From: Pseudarthrobacter sulfonivorans
GTDB lineage: Bacteria > Actinomycetota > Actinomycetes > Actinomycetales > Micrococcaceae
Reading direction: 5' to 3'
Assembly (NCBI RefSeq): GCF_001484605.1
Contig: NZ_CP013747.1
Coordinates: 4,278,001-4,342,000 of the forward strand
Length of the DNA: 64,000 bases
Shown piece by piece: positions 57,336 to 64,000 of the stretch; the stretch's first letter is position 1, and every line of letters starts with the position of its first letter. A program made the translations under genes and the position numbers. The notes under the pieces were generated by a model that had not been told where the DNA came from, searched no databases, and saw only the letters and a list, made by a program, of their open reading frames with translations.

Positions 57336-58252
57336 AGTGTTCCTCCCATAGCTTCGACCGCAGCCTGAAGGGCGGCGATCTGTTCGGTGTGTTCTTTGAG
57401 CTGGCGGTCCTGGTCCTTGGCCACGTCCAGCAGGGCCAGTGCGAGGAGGTCATAGCGGATGCCGTCGATCTGGTCGTCGTACCAGACCACGATCTCGGGC
57501 ACGAGCTGGTGGACTTCCTCGGCGATCAGCCCGTATTCATCGGTTGCCCCGGTGACCATCTGGTCCGGGCCTTCCTGCCCTTCCGGTGTGGGAATCCTGA
57601 CCGGCTTGCGGTCGAAGATCTTCGGCTCCAGCTGGAGCACCTTCGCAGGGTCTACGCCGTAGGGCCTGACGTTCTCCTTGTACCGCATGGAAGAGGTGTT
57701 CTTGCCCAGGTGGTTGCCGCCGTCGTTGCCCACCCACACGGCGTAGAACGTCGTGCCGGCCACGTTGTTGTTGAAGGCGTAGGCCGAGCCATCGGCGAGC
57801 GCCACGGTTGATGTGACGTCGCTGCCTGCGTGGGTGTGGGCGGTGGGTGCGAACGTTGTTGGCTTGCCGGTGACGGCTGCCCAGGAGGTGGAGGCGCCGG
57901 TGACGAGTTTGACCCAGACGCTGTTGATGTCGTCCCATATCTCGCCGCCGAAGTTGCCGGGGTCCGAGAGCAGTTCGCCGAAGCGGGCCATTGGGGTGCC
58001 GGCGGCGTCCTTGATGACGAACGTCCCGTCGGAGGTCTGGAAGATCCCGACGGTGTCGCCGGCTGCGTTGACTGTGCGGAACCCGTTTTCGTCCACGCGG
58101 ATTCCTCGGCCGGTGTCGTCCGAGATGGACATCGACCGTTGCGGGGCGCCGCGTTCCATCTCGGATGTCCTGCGCTGGTGCGCCTTGTCGTTGTCGCTGA
58201 TCCGTTTGCGGGGGTCCGGGTCGGGGATGGAGCGGGGTGCGTCGGTGGCCAT
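57332..58252 (-). CDS. Tail fibre with C-terminal S74-type self-cleaving chaperone domain
   Basis: Protein of 306 aa. The N-terminal 200 residues are beta-rich with TRTSEME-like helices at the start and a FAPTAHTHAGSD His-containing repeat (about 140). The C-terminal 115 residues match the peptidase S74 intramolecular chaperone: SSMRYKENVRPYG (Ser and Lys of the autocleavage site, about 190), EYGLIAEEVHQLVPE (about 241) and a terminal coiled coil EQIAALQAAVEAM. Such domains trimerise the fibre and are then cut off. One-base overlap with the upstream tail gene. Confidence 0.82.
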   Translation of the reverse strand: MATDAPRSIPDPDPRKRISDNDKAHQRRTSEMERGAPQRSMSISDDTGRGIRVDENGFRTVNAAGDTVGIFQTSDGTFVIKDAAGTPMARFGELLSDPGNFGGEIWDDINSVWVKLVTGASTSWAAVTGKPTTFAPTAHTHAGSDVTSTVALADGSAYAFNNNVAGTTFYAVWVGNDGGNHLGKNTSSMRYKENVRPYGVDPAKVLQLEPKIFDRKPVRIPTPEGQEGPDQMVTGATDEYGLIAEEVHQLVPEIVVWYDDQIDGIRYDLLALALLDVAKDQDRQLKEHTEQIAALQAAVEAMGGTL

Positions 58253-59403
58253 TACACTCCTGCCGGCATCGGGGCTGGTGTCAGCGTGACTGTCTCGGTG
58301 TTGTCCCCGTCGATGGCCATCAGCCGGACCCGCCGAACGCCGGCGGCAATCATTGGGTTACCCTTCGGGACGGTGATCTGTGCGAAGTCCCCGGGTGAGT
58401 AGTTGCCCAGCAGGGGGCTGGTGTTGGCTCGGACGGTGAGGTCCCACGTTTCAATCGGGCGGCGGGCCAGAGCTATGGCGTAGTCGGCGTGGCCTTGCAG
58501 GATGTCGAGGTCTTCGACGTCCTTTGACGCCGCGTCGGCTTCGGTCCACGGGTAGTCGGCGTTCTGGATGAGATCCAGATCCTGTGCGGTTGCGAGTTTC
58601 ATCTCCAGTTCCGAACCGGCGCCGGGCTGCCACACCCTGTCTGCCATCCGTGAACCGTCTGACTTGACGCCGATATCGGAGACGCCGGACTCGTCCACTG
58701 ACCCATCCCAGATCCAGTCATCCCCGCTCTGGTACAGCAGCGGGGACGACGGGGAACCGTGGGTCATGACCCACTCAATGCGGGTCGGGTCGGCGGCGTT
58801 GTACCGGGGCCGGAACGCGATGTCAGGTCCGTCCTGCACTTCGGTCAGTTTCCGCAGCAGGTCCCCGACGTAGGGCAGTTCGTAGCCCTTGTAGTGCCGT
58901 TCGTTGCTGCCGGTTTCAACGATGTCTGGGAAGACGATGGGCAAGCCGGGGTTGTACGGGTTCCCGACGATGGAGAGCCGGACGATTTCGCGGGCGATGC
59001 TGCCGAGCGAGAGGCCTGTCAGGTCCAGGCTGCTGCGCGTGACCGGCGTGCCGGCGATGATCTGTGCCCAGTTCAGAGCCTTGGTCTTGTCCAGGATGGA
59101 CCAGAGCCCTTCGGCACCGAGTTTCAGTACGCCGGTCCTGGCGGAGTAGTCCCTTTTCCAGATGGGCCCTGCCTCAAGGATGGTGTTCCCATAGGCAAAC
59201 GCCAGGTAGTTTTTCTTCTCGGCGGTGATGTTCCGCAGGTCCTTGGTGAGGAGTTCCTCGGACAGCGCCCTGGTCGTCAGGTCCAGCGGGCCGGCCCCGT
59301 TGAGCCGGACCCCCCATGATTGTGATGCGGCCGGCAGGTCGGCGGTGATCCGGCCTGTGACCATGTTCCCGATGAACACCCGGAACCCTGGGGCTACCAC
59401 CAT
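58252..59403 (-). CDS. Tail tip protein (Gp37-like)
   Basis: Protein of 383 aa, MVVAPGFRVFIGNMVTGRIT at the start. A tail-hub-type beta domain includes SWGVRLNGAGPLDL, LKLGAEGLWSILDK and YVGDLLRKLTEVQDGPDIAFRPRY, which resemble the siphovirus Gp37-like tail proteins of actinophages. The end APMPAGV is short. It overlaps the preceding gene by 10 bp. The ATG at 59403 was chosen over an in-frame upstream start that gives an unlikely basic lead. Confidence 0.75.
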   Translation of the reverse strand: MVVAPGFRVFIGNMVTGRITADLPAASQSWGVRLNGAGPLDLTTRALSEELLTKDLRNITAEKKNYLAFAYGNTILEAGPIWKRDYSARTGVLKLGAEGLWSILDKTKALNWAQIIAGTPVTRSSLDLTGLSLGSIAREIVRLSIVGNPYNPGLPIVFPDIVETGSNERHYKGYELPYVGDLLRKLTEVQDGPDIAFRPRYNAADPTRIEWVMTHGSPSSPLLYQSGDDWIWDGSVDESGVSDIGVKSDGSRMADRVWQPGAGSELEMKLATAQDLDLIQNADYPWTEADAASKDVEDLDILQGHADYAIALARRPIETWDLTVRANTSPLLGNYSPGDFAQITVPKGNPMIAAGVRRVRLMAIDGDNTETVTLTPAPMPAGV

Positions 59404-60257
59404 GCAGGTCTCACCTCCGCGATCATCTGGGCGCCGGTGGAGCCGGTCGCCTCGAACAGCCACGTGCCGGACGTGTTCCGGGCAAGCCGTGTCCATTCCC
59501 GGACGGTGAGTTTCGCTGACCGGTCCGCGTATCCCTCGAGGAGGACGGACCCGTCAGAGGTATCAAGCCGGACGGTTTGCCCCAGGAGAACAGGATCGGA
59601 ATAGACCAGCCTGTTGCCGGACTGCACGTGCGTGATCGAGAACCCGAACGGCATGTCCGTGGTCCCCGCCGAGACAGTGAAGGCCGGGGCCGTGTCTGCC
59701 GTCCCGGTGTTGACCAGGGTTACGGTCCCGGGGTTGCCGGCCGCTCCGTAATCCAGCGGATCACCGAGCGGGTACTCCAGCCCACCGCCAGCAGTGGACA
59801 CACCCGTCACGGCGTTGACCGGTGCGCCGTACTTGCGTGGCTTGGGGCAGATGAACTGGATCTGATAGGTCAGCGTGGTGTCGTTCTTGTAACCGATCTT
59901 CGGCTCAGAGAACAGGTACGTCCCGCAGGACATCGGAACCGTTGCCGTGTCCGTAACCTCCAGTACGCCCGCCAGCCCGTCAGCGAGGACCGCCGCCAGC
60001 TGCTGTTCGGCGAGCGCGGTGACCTCCTCTGATGGGCAGGTGGCGTCTCCCTGGATGGTGACCAGGCGGGCGTCCCGCCAGCCGCGTTCGGAGAACTCGC
60101 CGTGTGCGTTCATGCGTGCGGCGCGTTCCCTGTGCACGGCCGGGCCGTCCTTCCACCCGGGGATGTCATCGAGCCAGAGGGTGTACCCGTCGGGGCTGGT
60201 CCAGCCGTCTTCGCTGAAGGTCAGCCCGTCCACGGTTACTGTGCGGGTTCTTGTCAT
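59394..60257 (-). CDS. Distal tail protein (Dit-like)
   Basis: Protein of 287 aa. The first 130 residues, with WLDDIPGWKDGPAVHRERAARMNAHGEFSERG, match the N-terminal ring domain of siphovirus distal tail proteins. A beta-sandwich follows, with GNPGTVTLVNTGTADTAPAF (about 170) as in the Dit galectin-like insertion. It directly follows the tape measure gene, the standard Dit position. Confidence 0.8.
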   Translation of the reverse strand: MTRTRTVTVDGLTFSEDGWTSPDGYTLWLDDIPGWKDGPAVHRERAARMNAHGEFSERGWRDARLVTIQGDATCPSEEVTALAEQQLAAVLADGLAGVLEVTDTATVPMSCGTYLFSEPKIGYKNDTTLTYQIQFICPKPRKYGAPVNAVTGVSTAGGGLEYPLGDPLDYGAAGNPGTVTLVNTGTADTAPAFTVSAGTTDMPFGFSITHVQSGNRLVYSDPVLLGQTVRLDTSDGSVLLEGYADRSAKLTVREWTRLARNTSGTWLFEATGSTGAQMIAEVRPAWW

Positions 60258-60258
60258 G

Positions 60259-63039
60259 TCACCCTCTCCACAAGATCTGTTCGGCGGTAGCCCGGCCGAC
60301 CAGTTCCGGGTCCGTGCCGGGCGGGGCCTGGACGTTGATGGGGCGCTGGGTACGGATGACGTCGATCAGGTCATCGATCGTGGACCCACCGCCGGCTGTG
60401 CGGCCGCCAGCAGTACTGCTGCTGCCGAACCCGCTGCCTGCCCCGAACTCGGGGACGGTGACCAGGCTGGACATGCGGTCATCGATCCGGCCTTGGACGC
60501 GGCCGACGCCGACGAGCACGCCCTCGCCGATGTTCTCGCCGAACCCGGCGAAGACCGTCGACGGGGAATGGATGCCGAGCGCGACCTTGAACGGTTCCAC
60601 GATCCAGCCGGGCAGCAGACCGAGGAAGAAGTTGCCGATGGTCCCGGCCAGCGATTTGATGCCGTCGAACAGTCCGTTGACGATGTTCACGCCGGCGTCC
60701 CACAGCCACCGGCCCGCGCCGGACAGGGCACCGGTGATGGTGCCCCACAGCCCGGAGAAGAACCCGCCGACCTGCCCGATCATCCCGGACACGCCGGACA
60801 CGATGTTTCCCCAGATGCCGCCGAGGAATCCAGCGACCTGCCCGAAGACGCTGGTGATGAAGTTCCAGGCTGCGGAGAACCCGTTGACGATGGTTCCCCA
60901 GACGGCGCCTACCGCGCCGGAGATGACGGCGACGATGTTGTTCCAGACCCCGCCGATGAATCCGCCGACGGCCGTGAACACTTCAGAGATGAATCCCCAC
61001 ACGGCAGAGAAGACCGCAGAGACCACACCCCACACCGCCTGCAGCGCCGCCGTGATTACCCCGACGTACCAGTTCCAGACGCCGCCAATGAACGCGCCGA
61101 TGGCTGTGAACACTCCGGAGATGAATCCCCACACAGTAGTGAAGACGGTGGAGATCACACCCCACACCGCCTGCAGCGCGCCCGTGATGATGCCGACGTA
61201 CCAGTTCCAGATCCCGGTGAAGAACCCGCCGATGGCCGTGAACACGGCGACGATGTTGTCCCAGATCGCTTGCATCTCGTCGCCGTGCTCCTGGACGAAC
61301 GCCTTGATGATGTTGCCTACCAGGCTGGTGATCCAGTTCCAGACGCCGGCGATGAAGTTGCCGATGTTGGTGAAGATCGCTGTGATGAAGTTCCACACCC
61401 CGACGATCCCGTTGACGATGGGATCCACGAATGCGTGGACGCCGGCCGTGGCGGCGGCCACGATCCCGGCCCACACGCCGGCGATGAAGGACCCGATGGT
61501 GGACCAGGTTGAGTTCCAGAAGCCGAGGAACCCGCCGATGATGCCCTGGATCCAGCCCATGAAGCCGCCCCACACGTCGCCCAGGAAGCCGACGAAACCG
61601 TTCCAGACGTCCTGGGTCCAGCCGATGAAGCCACCCCAGACGCCGTCCCACCATCCGAAGAACCCGGCCATGACGCCTTGGAACCAGCCCACGAACCCGG
61701 CCCAGGCCTGGGTGAGGAACGCTACGACGGTGTCCCAGTTCATGACCAGGGCGACGATCGCGGCGATCAGCGCCACGACCCCGATTACGATCCATCCGAT
61801 CGGGCTCACGGCCATGACCATGTTCACGACGGCGATCACGGCCGCGAGCGCGCCGAGAGCGATTACTGCGGGGACGATGACGGGGGCGAACTGCTGGAGC
61901 CCTTCGAGGATTGGCGTCAGAATGGGCAGCATCTGGGCGCCGAGCTGCCCGAGGGTCGTCTCGGCTTTGCGCTGCAGCTCGGTGAACGCGGCGCCCGGTC
62001 CGGAGTGGAGCTTCTCCCCGAGGGTGGCCGCTGAGCCTTCCACGGTGCCGAGGGCTTCCTGGGAGTTGAGCAGGGAGTCAATGAACTTGGGAATTTCGGC
62101 GGTGCCCAGATCTTCGATAGGTGTTCCGAAGAGCGCGAGCGCGGCCTGAGACTGCTGGGCCGGGTCCTTGATATCGCCAAGCCCCATGATGATCTTGTCG
62201 AACGCTGCCCGGGCGGTGTCGCCGCCAGCCAGCAGCTGGTTGGTCATGTCTGTCTGGTCCATGCCCAGCGATTCGTAGGCGCCGGACGTTGCCTTCGACA
62301 TGTCGGTGGCGCGGATGGTGAATTCCTTTAGCGCGTCGCCGGTCTTATCGATGCCGTAGGCGCCCTTCGCCGAGGCGTCTGCGAGCAGCGTCATGGCCTC
62401 GCCGCCCGACATCCCGAGGTTGGCGAACATGGGGCCGTACTCGTCCACTGCGTCCAGAACGTCCTCGCGGACGTTCACCGGGACCTTGGCCAGGGTAGCC
62501 GCCAGCAGATCGGCAGCTTCGACGCCGTCCTTCGCCAGACCGGTGTTGATCATCTGACCGGCGACCTGCGCCGCCCGGCCGACGTCCATCCCGAAGGCTG
62601 CGGACAGGTCCATCACCTTGGACGTAACGGACTGGATGTCCGCCTGCGATTGCCCGGACAATCCCTTGATGGAGGAAAGGGTGGCTTCCACTCCGGCGGT
62701 GACGCTCTCGAAGGAATCGCCGTACCCGTCCGCGTACATCTGCCCTGCCGCCTGCCCGGCCGCCGCAGCGGCCGGGCCGGTAAGGTTCAGGCCCGCCGTC
62801 ATGGTCGAGGTAACCGAGTCCATGTTGATGGCGGTAGTCAGACCGGACATCAGCGCTGCGCCCGCGATGCCGCCGGCAGCCGCCGCCGTCATCGGGGAGA
62901 ACAGCTTCGCTGTCGCCTTGGATCCTGCCGCGCCGAGCTTGCCAGCCATGGTGTCGGCAGAATCAACTACGTCCTGGAATGTCTTATCGACGCCCTTGGA
63001 CGTGGCCAGAATGTCGAACAGCAGCTGCTGGGTTGCCAC
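60259..63039 (-). CDS. Tail tape measure protein
   Basis: Protein of 926 aa that sets tail length and enters the host envelope at infection. The N-terminal half (about 60-400) has the phage-minor-tail domain with KLFSPMTAAAAGGIAGAAL and the GMSGGEAMTLLADASAKGAYG helices. A hydrophobic stretch lies at about 420-450. The C-terminal part (about 460-800) has repeats rich in Trp, Gly and Phe, including a 44-residue tandem. At about 1.5 angstroms per residue it would give a tail near 140 nm. Codon GTG start with GGAAGG upstream. Confidence 0.92.
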   Translation of the reverse strand: MATQQLLFDILATSKGVDKTFQDVVDSADTMAGKLGAAGSKATAKLFSPMTAAAAGGIAGAALMSGLTTAINMDSVTSTMTAGLNLTGPAAAAAGQAAGQMYADGYGDSFESVTAGVEATLSSIKGLSGQSQADIQSVTSKVMDLSAAFGMDVGRAAQVAGQMINTGLAKDGVEAADLLAATLAKVPVNVREDVLDAVDEYGPMFANLGMSGGEAMTLLADASAKGAYGIDKTGDALKEFTIRATDMSKATSGAYESLGMDQTDMTNQLLAGGDTARAAFDKIIMGLGDIKDPAQQSQAALALFGTPIEDLGTAEIPKFIDSLLNSQEALGTVEGSAATLGEKLHSGPGAAFTELQRKAETTLGQLGAQMLPILTPILEGLQQFAPVIVPAVIALGALAAVIAVVNMVMAVSPIGWIVIGVVALIAAIVALVMNWDTVVAFLTQAWAGFVGWFQGVMAGFFGWWDGVWGGFIGWTQDVWNGFVGFLGDVWGGFMGWIQGIIGGFLGFWNSTWSTIGSFIAGVWAGIVAAATAGVHAFVDPIVNGIVGVWNFITAIFTNIGNFIAGVWNWITSLVGNIIKAFVQEHGDEMQAIWDNIVAVFTAIGGFFTGIWNWYVGIITGALQAVWGVISTVFTTVWGFISGVFTAIGAFIGGVWNWYVGVITAALQAVWGVVSAVFSAVWGFISEVFTAVGGFIGGVWNNIVAVISGAVGAVWGTIVNGFSAAWNFITSVFGQVAGFLGGIWGNIVSGVSGMIGQVGGFFSGLWGTITGALSGAGRWLWDAGVNIVNGLFDGIKSLAGTIGNFFLGLLPGWIVEPFKVALGIHSPSTVFAGFGENIGEGVLVGVGRVQGRIDDRMSSLVTVPEFGAGSGFGSSSTAGGRTAGGGSTIDDLIDVIRTQRPINVQAPPGTDPELVGRATAEQILWRG
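60960..61223 (-). repeat. 132-bp tandem repeat in the tape measure gene
   Basis: Two copies of a 132-bp (44-codon) unit, containing GAATCCCCACAC and ACCACACCCCACACC/ATCACACCCCACACC blocks, encode ALQAVWGVVSAVF and ALQAVWGVISTVF. Related, more diverged copies flank it. Copy number may vary between relatives. Confidence 0.8.
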
Positions 63040-63054
63040 CAGGGACCGCCTTCC

Positions 63055-63390
63055 TTATCGTTTCCGGTTCTTGTCCTGCTGTTCTTCCCAGGCGGCAGCG
63101 TTCGCAACGAACTTGAGCCACATCAGGTAAGGCAGGTCCCAGACGTTCAGCGGTGTAATGCCGGGCCAGACGTGCGAGATCGTGGTGATCCATCGGTAGA
63201 TGGACGCCTCGATGTCGTCAGCGTCTTCTAGCTTGTTGCTCTGGCTGGCTCGTCGCCCGGAACGGTATCCGTCCGGGCCACCGTAGGGTCCTCCGCCGCG
63301 ACCTCCTCGTCGGCTTCGAAACCGATCTTGGAGAGGGGGAAGTCGTTGGCTTCGGCCACGGTCACGGACTCGCCGGCGTGGCGCTTGCAC
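63055..63390 (-). CDS. C-terminal extension of tail assembly chaperone, read by -1 frameshift
   Basis: A reading frame shifted by -1 relative to the upstream chaperone gene and overlapping it by more than 160 bp. Protein-like sequence begins near SNKLEDADDIEASIYRWITT and continues through GITPLNVWDLPYLMWLKFV to the EEQQDKNRKR end, just 15 bp before the tape measure gene. It has no plausible start or ribosome site of its own. This is the classical gpG-gpGT pattern, so it should be made only as a fusion. Confidence 0.82.
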   Translation of the reverse strand: MQAPRRRVRDRGRSQRLPPLQDRFRSRRGGRGGGPYGGPDGYRSGRRASQSNKLEDADDIEASIYRWITTISHVWPGITPLNVWDLPYLMWLKFVANAAAWEEQQDKNRKR

Positions 63391-63638
63391 AGCCAGACCA
63401 TGGCCTGGAGTGCGAGCAGGTTCTCTGCGTCTTCGAGGAAGTCCAGCGGGTCAGCCGCCGCGCCGTTCTTCGGGGCGTTGTCCTGCATGCGCTGGAAGGC
63501 GTCCCGCAGTGACTTGATGCCGATGCCCGGGTGACCGTCGCCTTTGGTCTGCAGCTTGAGGGTGTACAGGTTCCGCAGGGTCGCGCCCTGGATGGCTTCC
63601 TGCAGGGGATACTTCTTGTCTCCAACAATGAGCTTCAC
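63228..63638 (-). CDS. Tail assembly chaperone (gpG-like)
   Basis: Protein of 136 aa beginning VKLIVGDKKYPLQEA (GTG at 63638) with AAAAGGG about 8 nt upstream. Helical segments include LRNLYTLKLQTKGDG and LLALQAMVWLCKRHAGES. The C-terminus is acidic. It helps assemble the tail tube around the tape measure. Within its last 50 codons the -1 frame opens into the extension described at 63055. No standard slippery heptamer was found. A C5 run at 63335-63339 (TTC-CCC-CTC) is the best candidate. Confidence 0.82.
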   Translation of the reverse strand: MKLIVGDKKYPLQEAIQGATLRNLYTLKLQTKGDGHPGIGIKSLRDAFQRMQDNAPKNGAAADPLDFLEDAENLLALQAMVWLCKRHAGESVTVAEANDFPLSKIGFEADEEVAAEDPTVARTDTVPGDEPARATS

Positions 63639-63642
63639 GCTT

Positions 63643-64000
63643 TTACCCTTTTCCGTTGAGTGCGTCGTCGATCGCCCTGAGGGCTTTGTCTTTCGCGTCG
63701 ATGCGTCCGCGCTTGATCGGCTCCCACCAATAGGGCTGGCCGAACTGCGAGACGAACGTCTGCTGAATTTTGTCCGGGTCATGAAACACGGGGTGCCGGA
63801 TGACTTGCTTGTTCCAGCCCTTGACCATCACGCCGCCGACGGACTTGTCCGCCCGGATGCTGATCCCTGACCTGGTGGCGCCGGCGACGACGCGGGTCTT
63901 CAGTGACGCCTTGACCCGGTTACGCATCCCGGTACTGCGGGAACGGGACGCGGCTTCGGCTTTGTAGACGTTGACCGCCCGCAGGTAGACCTTGCCGGTG
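63643..64000 (-). CDS. Neck or tail-completion protein (HK97 gp10-like), 5' end outside window
   Basis: The frame stays open to the window end, so the gene is truncated here. The visible part includes TGKVYLRAVNVYKAEAASR, then MRNRVKASLKTRVVAG (an internal Met that could be mistaken for the start) and a VIRHPVFHDPDKI...PYWWEPIKRG end, the layout of HK97 gp10-type neck proteins. It ends 4 bp before the chaperone GTG. Confidence 0.72.
   Translation of the reverse strand, partial: TGKVYLRAVNVYKAEAASRSRSTGMRNRVKASLKTRVVAGATRSGISIRADKSVGGVMVKGWNKQVIRHPVFHDPDKIQQTFVSQFGQPYWWEPIKRGRIDAKDKALRAIDDALNGKG

Larger units (their letters stand above)
49685..64000. mobile_element. Siphovirus-type prophage, partial (continues beyond window)
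   Basis: Leftward late operon with neck, tail-chaperone, tape-measure, tail-tip, fibre and lysis genes, plus two rightward accessory genes near its left end. Genes overlap by a few bases and share a tight phage layout. The left edge is the tRNA-Arg or a point just right of it. The head genes, replication genes and right attachment site would lie past 64000. Confidence 0.88.

Noticed and set aside
60251..62149. Long rightward frames opposite the tape measure gene, rich in Pro and Thr
   Set aside because: The opposite strand encodes an unmistakable tape measure protein in a continuous late operon.
1..64000. CRISPR arrays and insertion sequences
   Set aside because: No regularly spaced repeats, cas genes or transposase motifs were seen anywhere in the window.

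Overview
The window is high-GC actinobacterial DNA, most like Arthrobacter/Pseudarthrobacter (Micrococcaceae). The evidence is gene content and order: lepB-rnhB-DUF2469, yraN-comM-dprA-xerC, a PucR-type regulator next to fabD-fabH-acpP-fabF, aceE beside DUF3052 and an AhpE-like peroxiredoxin, DUF3145, an MptB-like mannosyltransferase, and frequent GTG starts. No species is claimed.

Layout. 1-6.1 kb: protein export, RNA/DNA repair and DNA uptake genes, then xerC. 6.4-15 kb: DUF3145, the type II fatty acid synthase operon on the minus strand with its PucR-family regulator, and aceE. 15.4-18 kb: DUF3052, a peroxiredoxin, a sirtuin, tRNA-Val and a small unknown gene. 18.2-28.1 kb: a catabolic accessory block. 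It holds an IclR regulator, an MHS transporter, a 2-hydroxyacid dehydrogenase, a beta-hydroxyacid dehydrogenase, idnO and idnD (L-idonate to gluconate), a FadR-type GntR regulator, gnd and an SDR. 28.1-41.9 kb: cysE/cysK, msrA, Nif3-like, a degenerate zinc-ribbon protein, yaaA, RNase P RNA, a long GAPDH, a secreted HNH nuclease, def, tRNA-His, orn, the mannosyltransferase, an AlkD-like protein, map and a GNAT protein. 41.9-46.5 kb: a LacI-controlled catabolic cluster of Gfo/Idh oxidoreductase, DUF993 protein and sugar isomerase. 47.4-49.7 kb: an integrative module with a tyrosine integrase between a 40-bp tRNA-Arg 3'-end duplication and the intact tRNA-Arg(TCT). 49.7-64 kb: part of a siphovirus prophage. 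Its late genes run leftward (neck protein, frameshifted tail chaperone, tape measure, tail tip, fibres, lysis cassette, receptor-binding protein) and two rightward glycosyltransferase-like 'moron' genes lie at its left end. It continues past the window end.

Regulatory logic can be read directly in several places. A 16-bp palindrome recurs upstream of the IclR gene, the MHS transporter and the 2-hydroxyacid dehydrogenase. A 19-bp element (TTGT-N9-ACAA) recurs upstream of fabD and of the fab regulator. Two LacI-type operators lie in the lacI/Gfo-Idh divergent region. The two prophage glycosyltransferase genes share a duplicated, apparently leaderless promoter. A terminator-like hairpin between acpP and fabF may set ACP stoichiometry.

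The most interesting parts are the tRNA-Arg/prophage junction, the twin-promoter glycosyltransferases, the lysis cassette containing a membrane-anchored collagen-like protein, and the two fibre-type proteins (one with a self-cleaving chaperone-like C-terminus, one with a beta-propeller-like centre).
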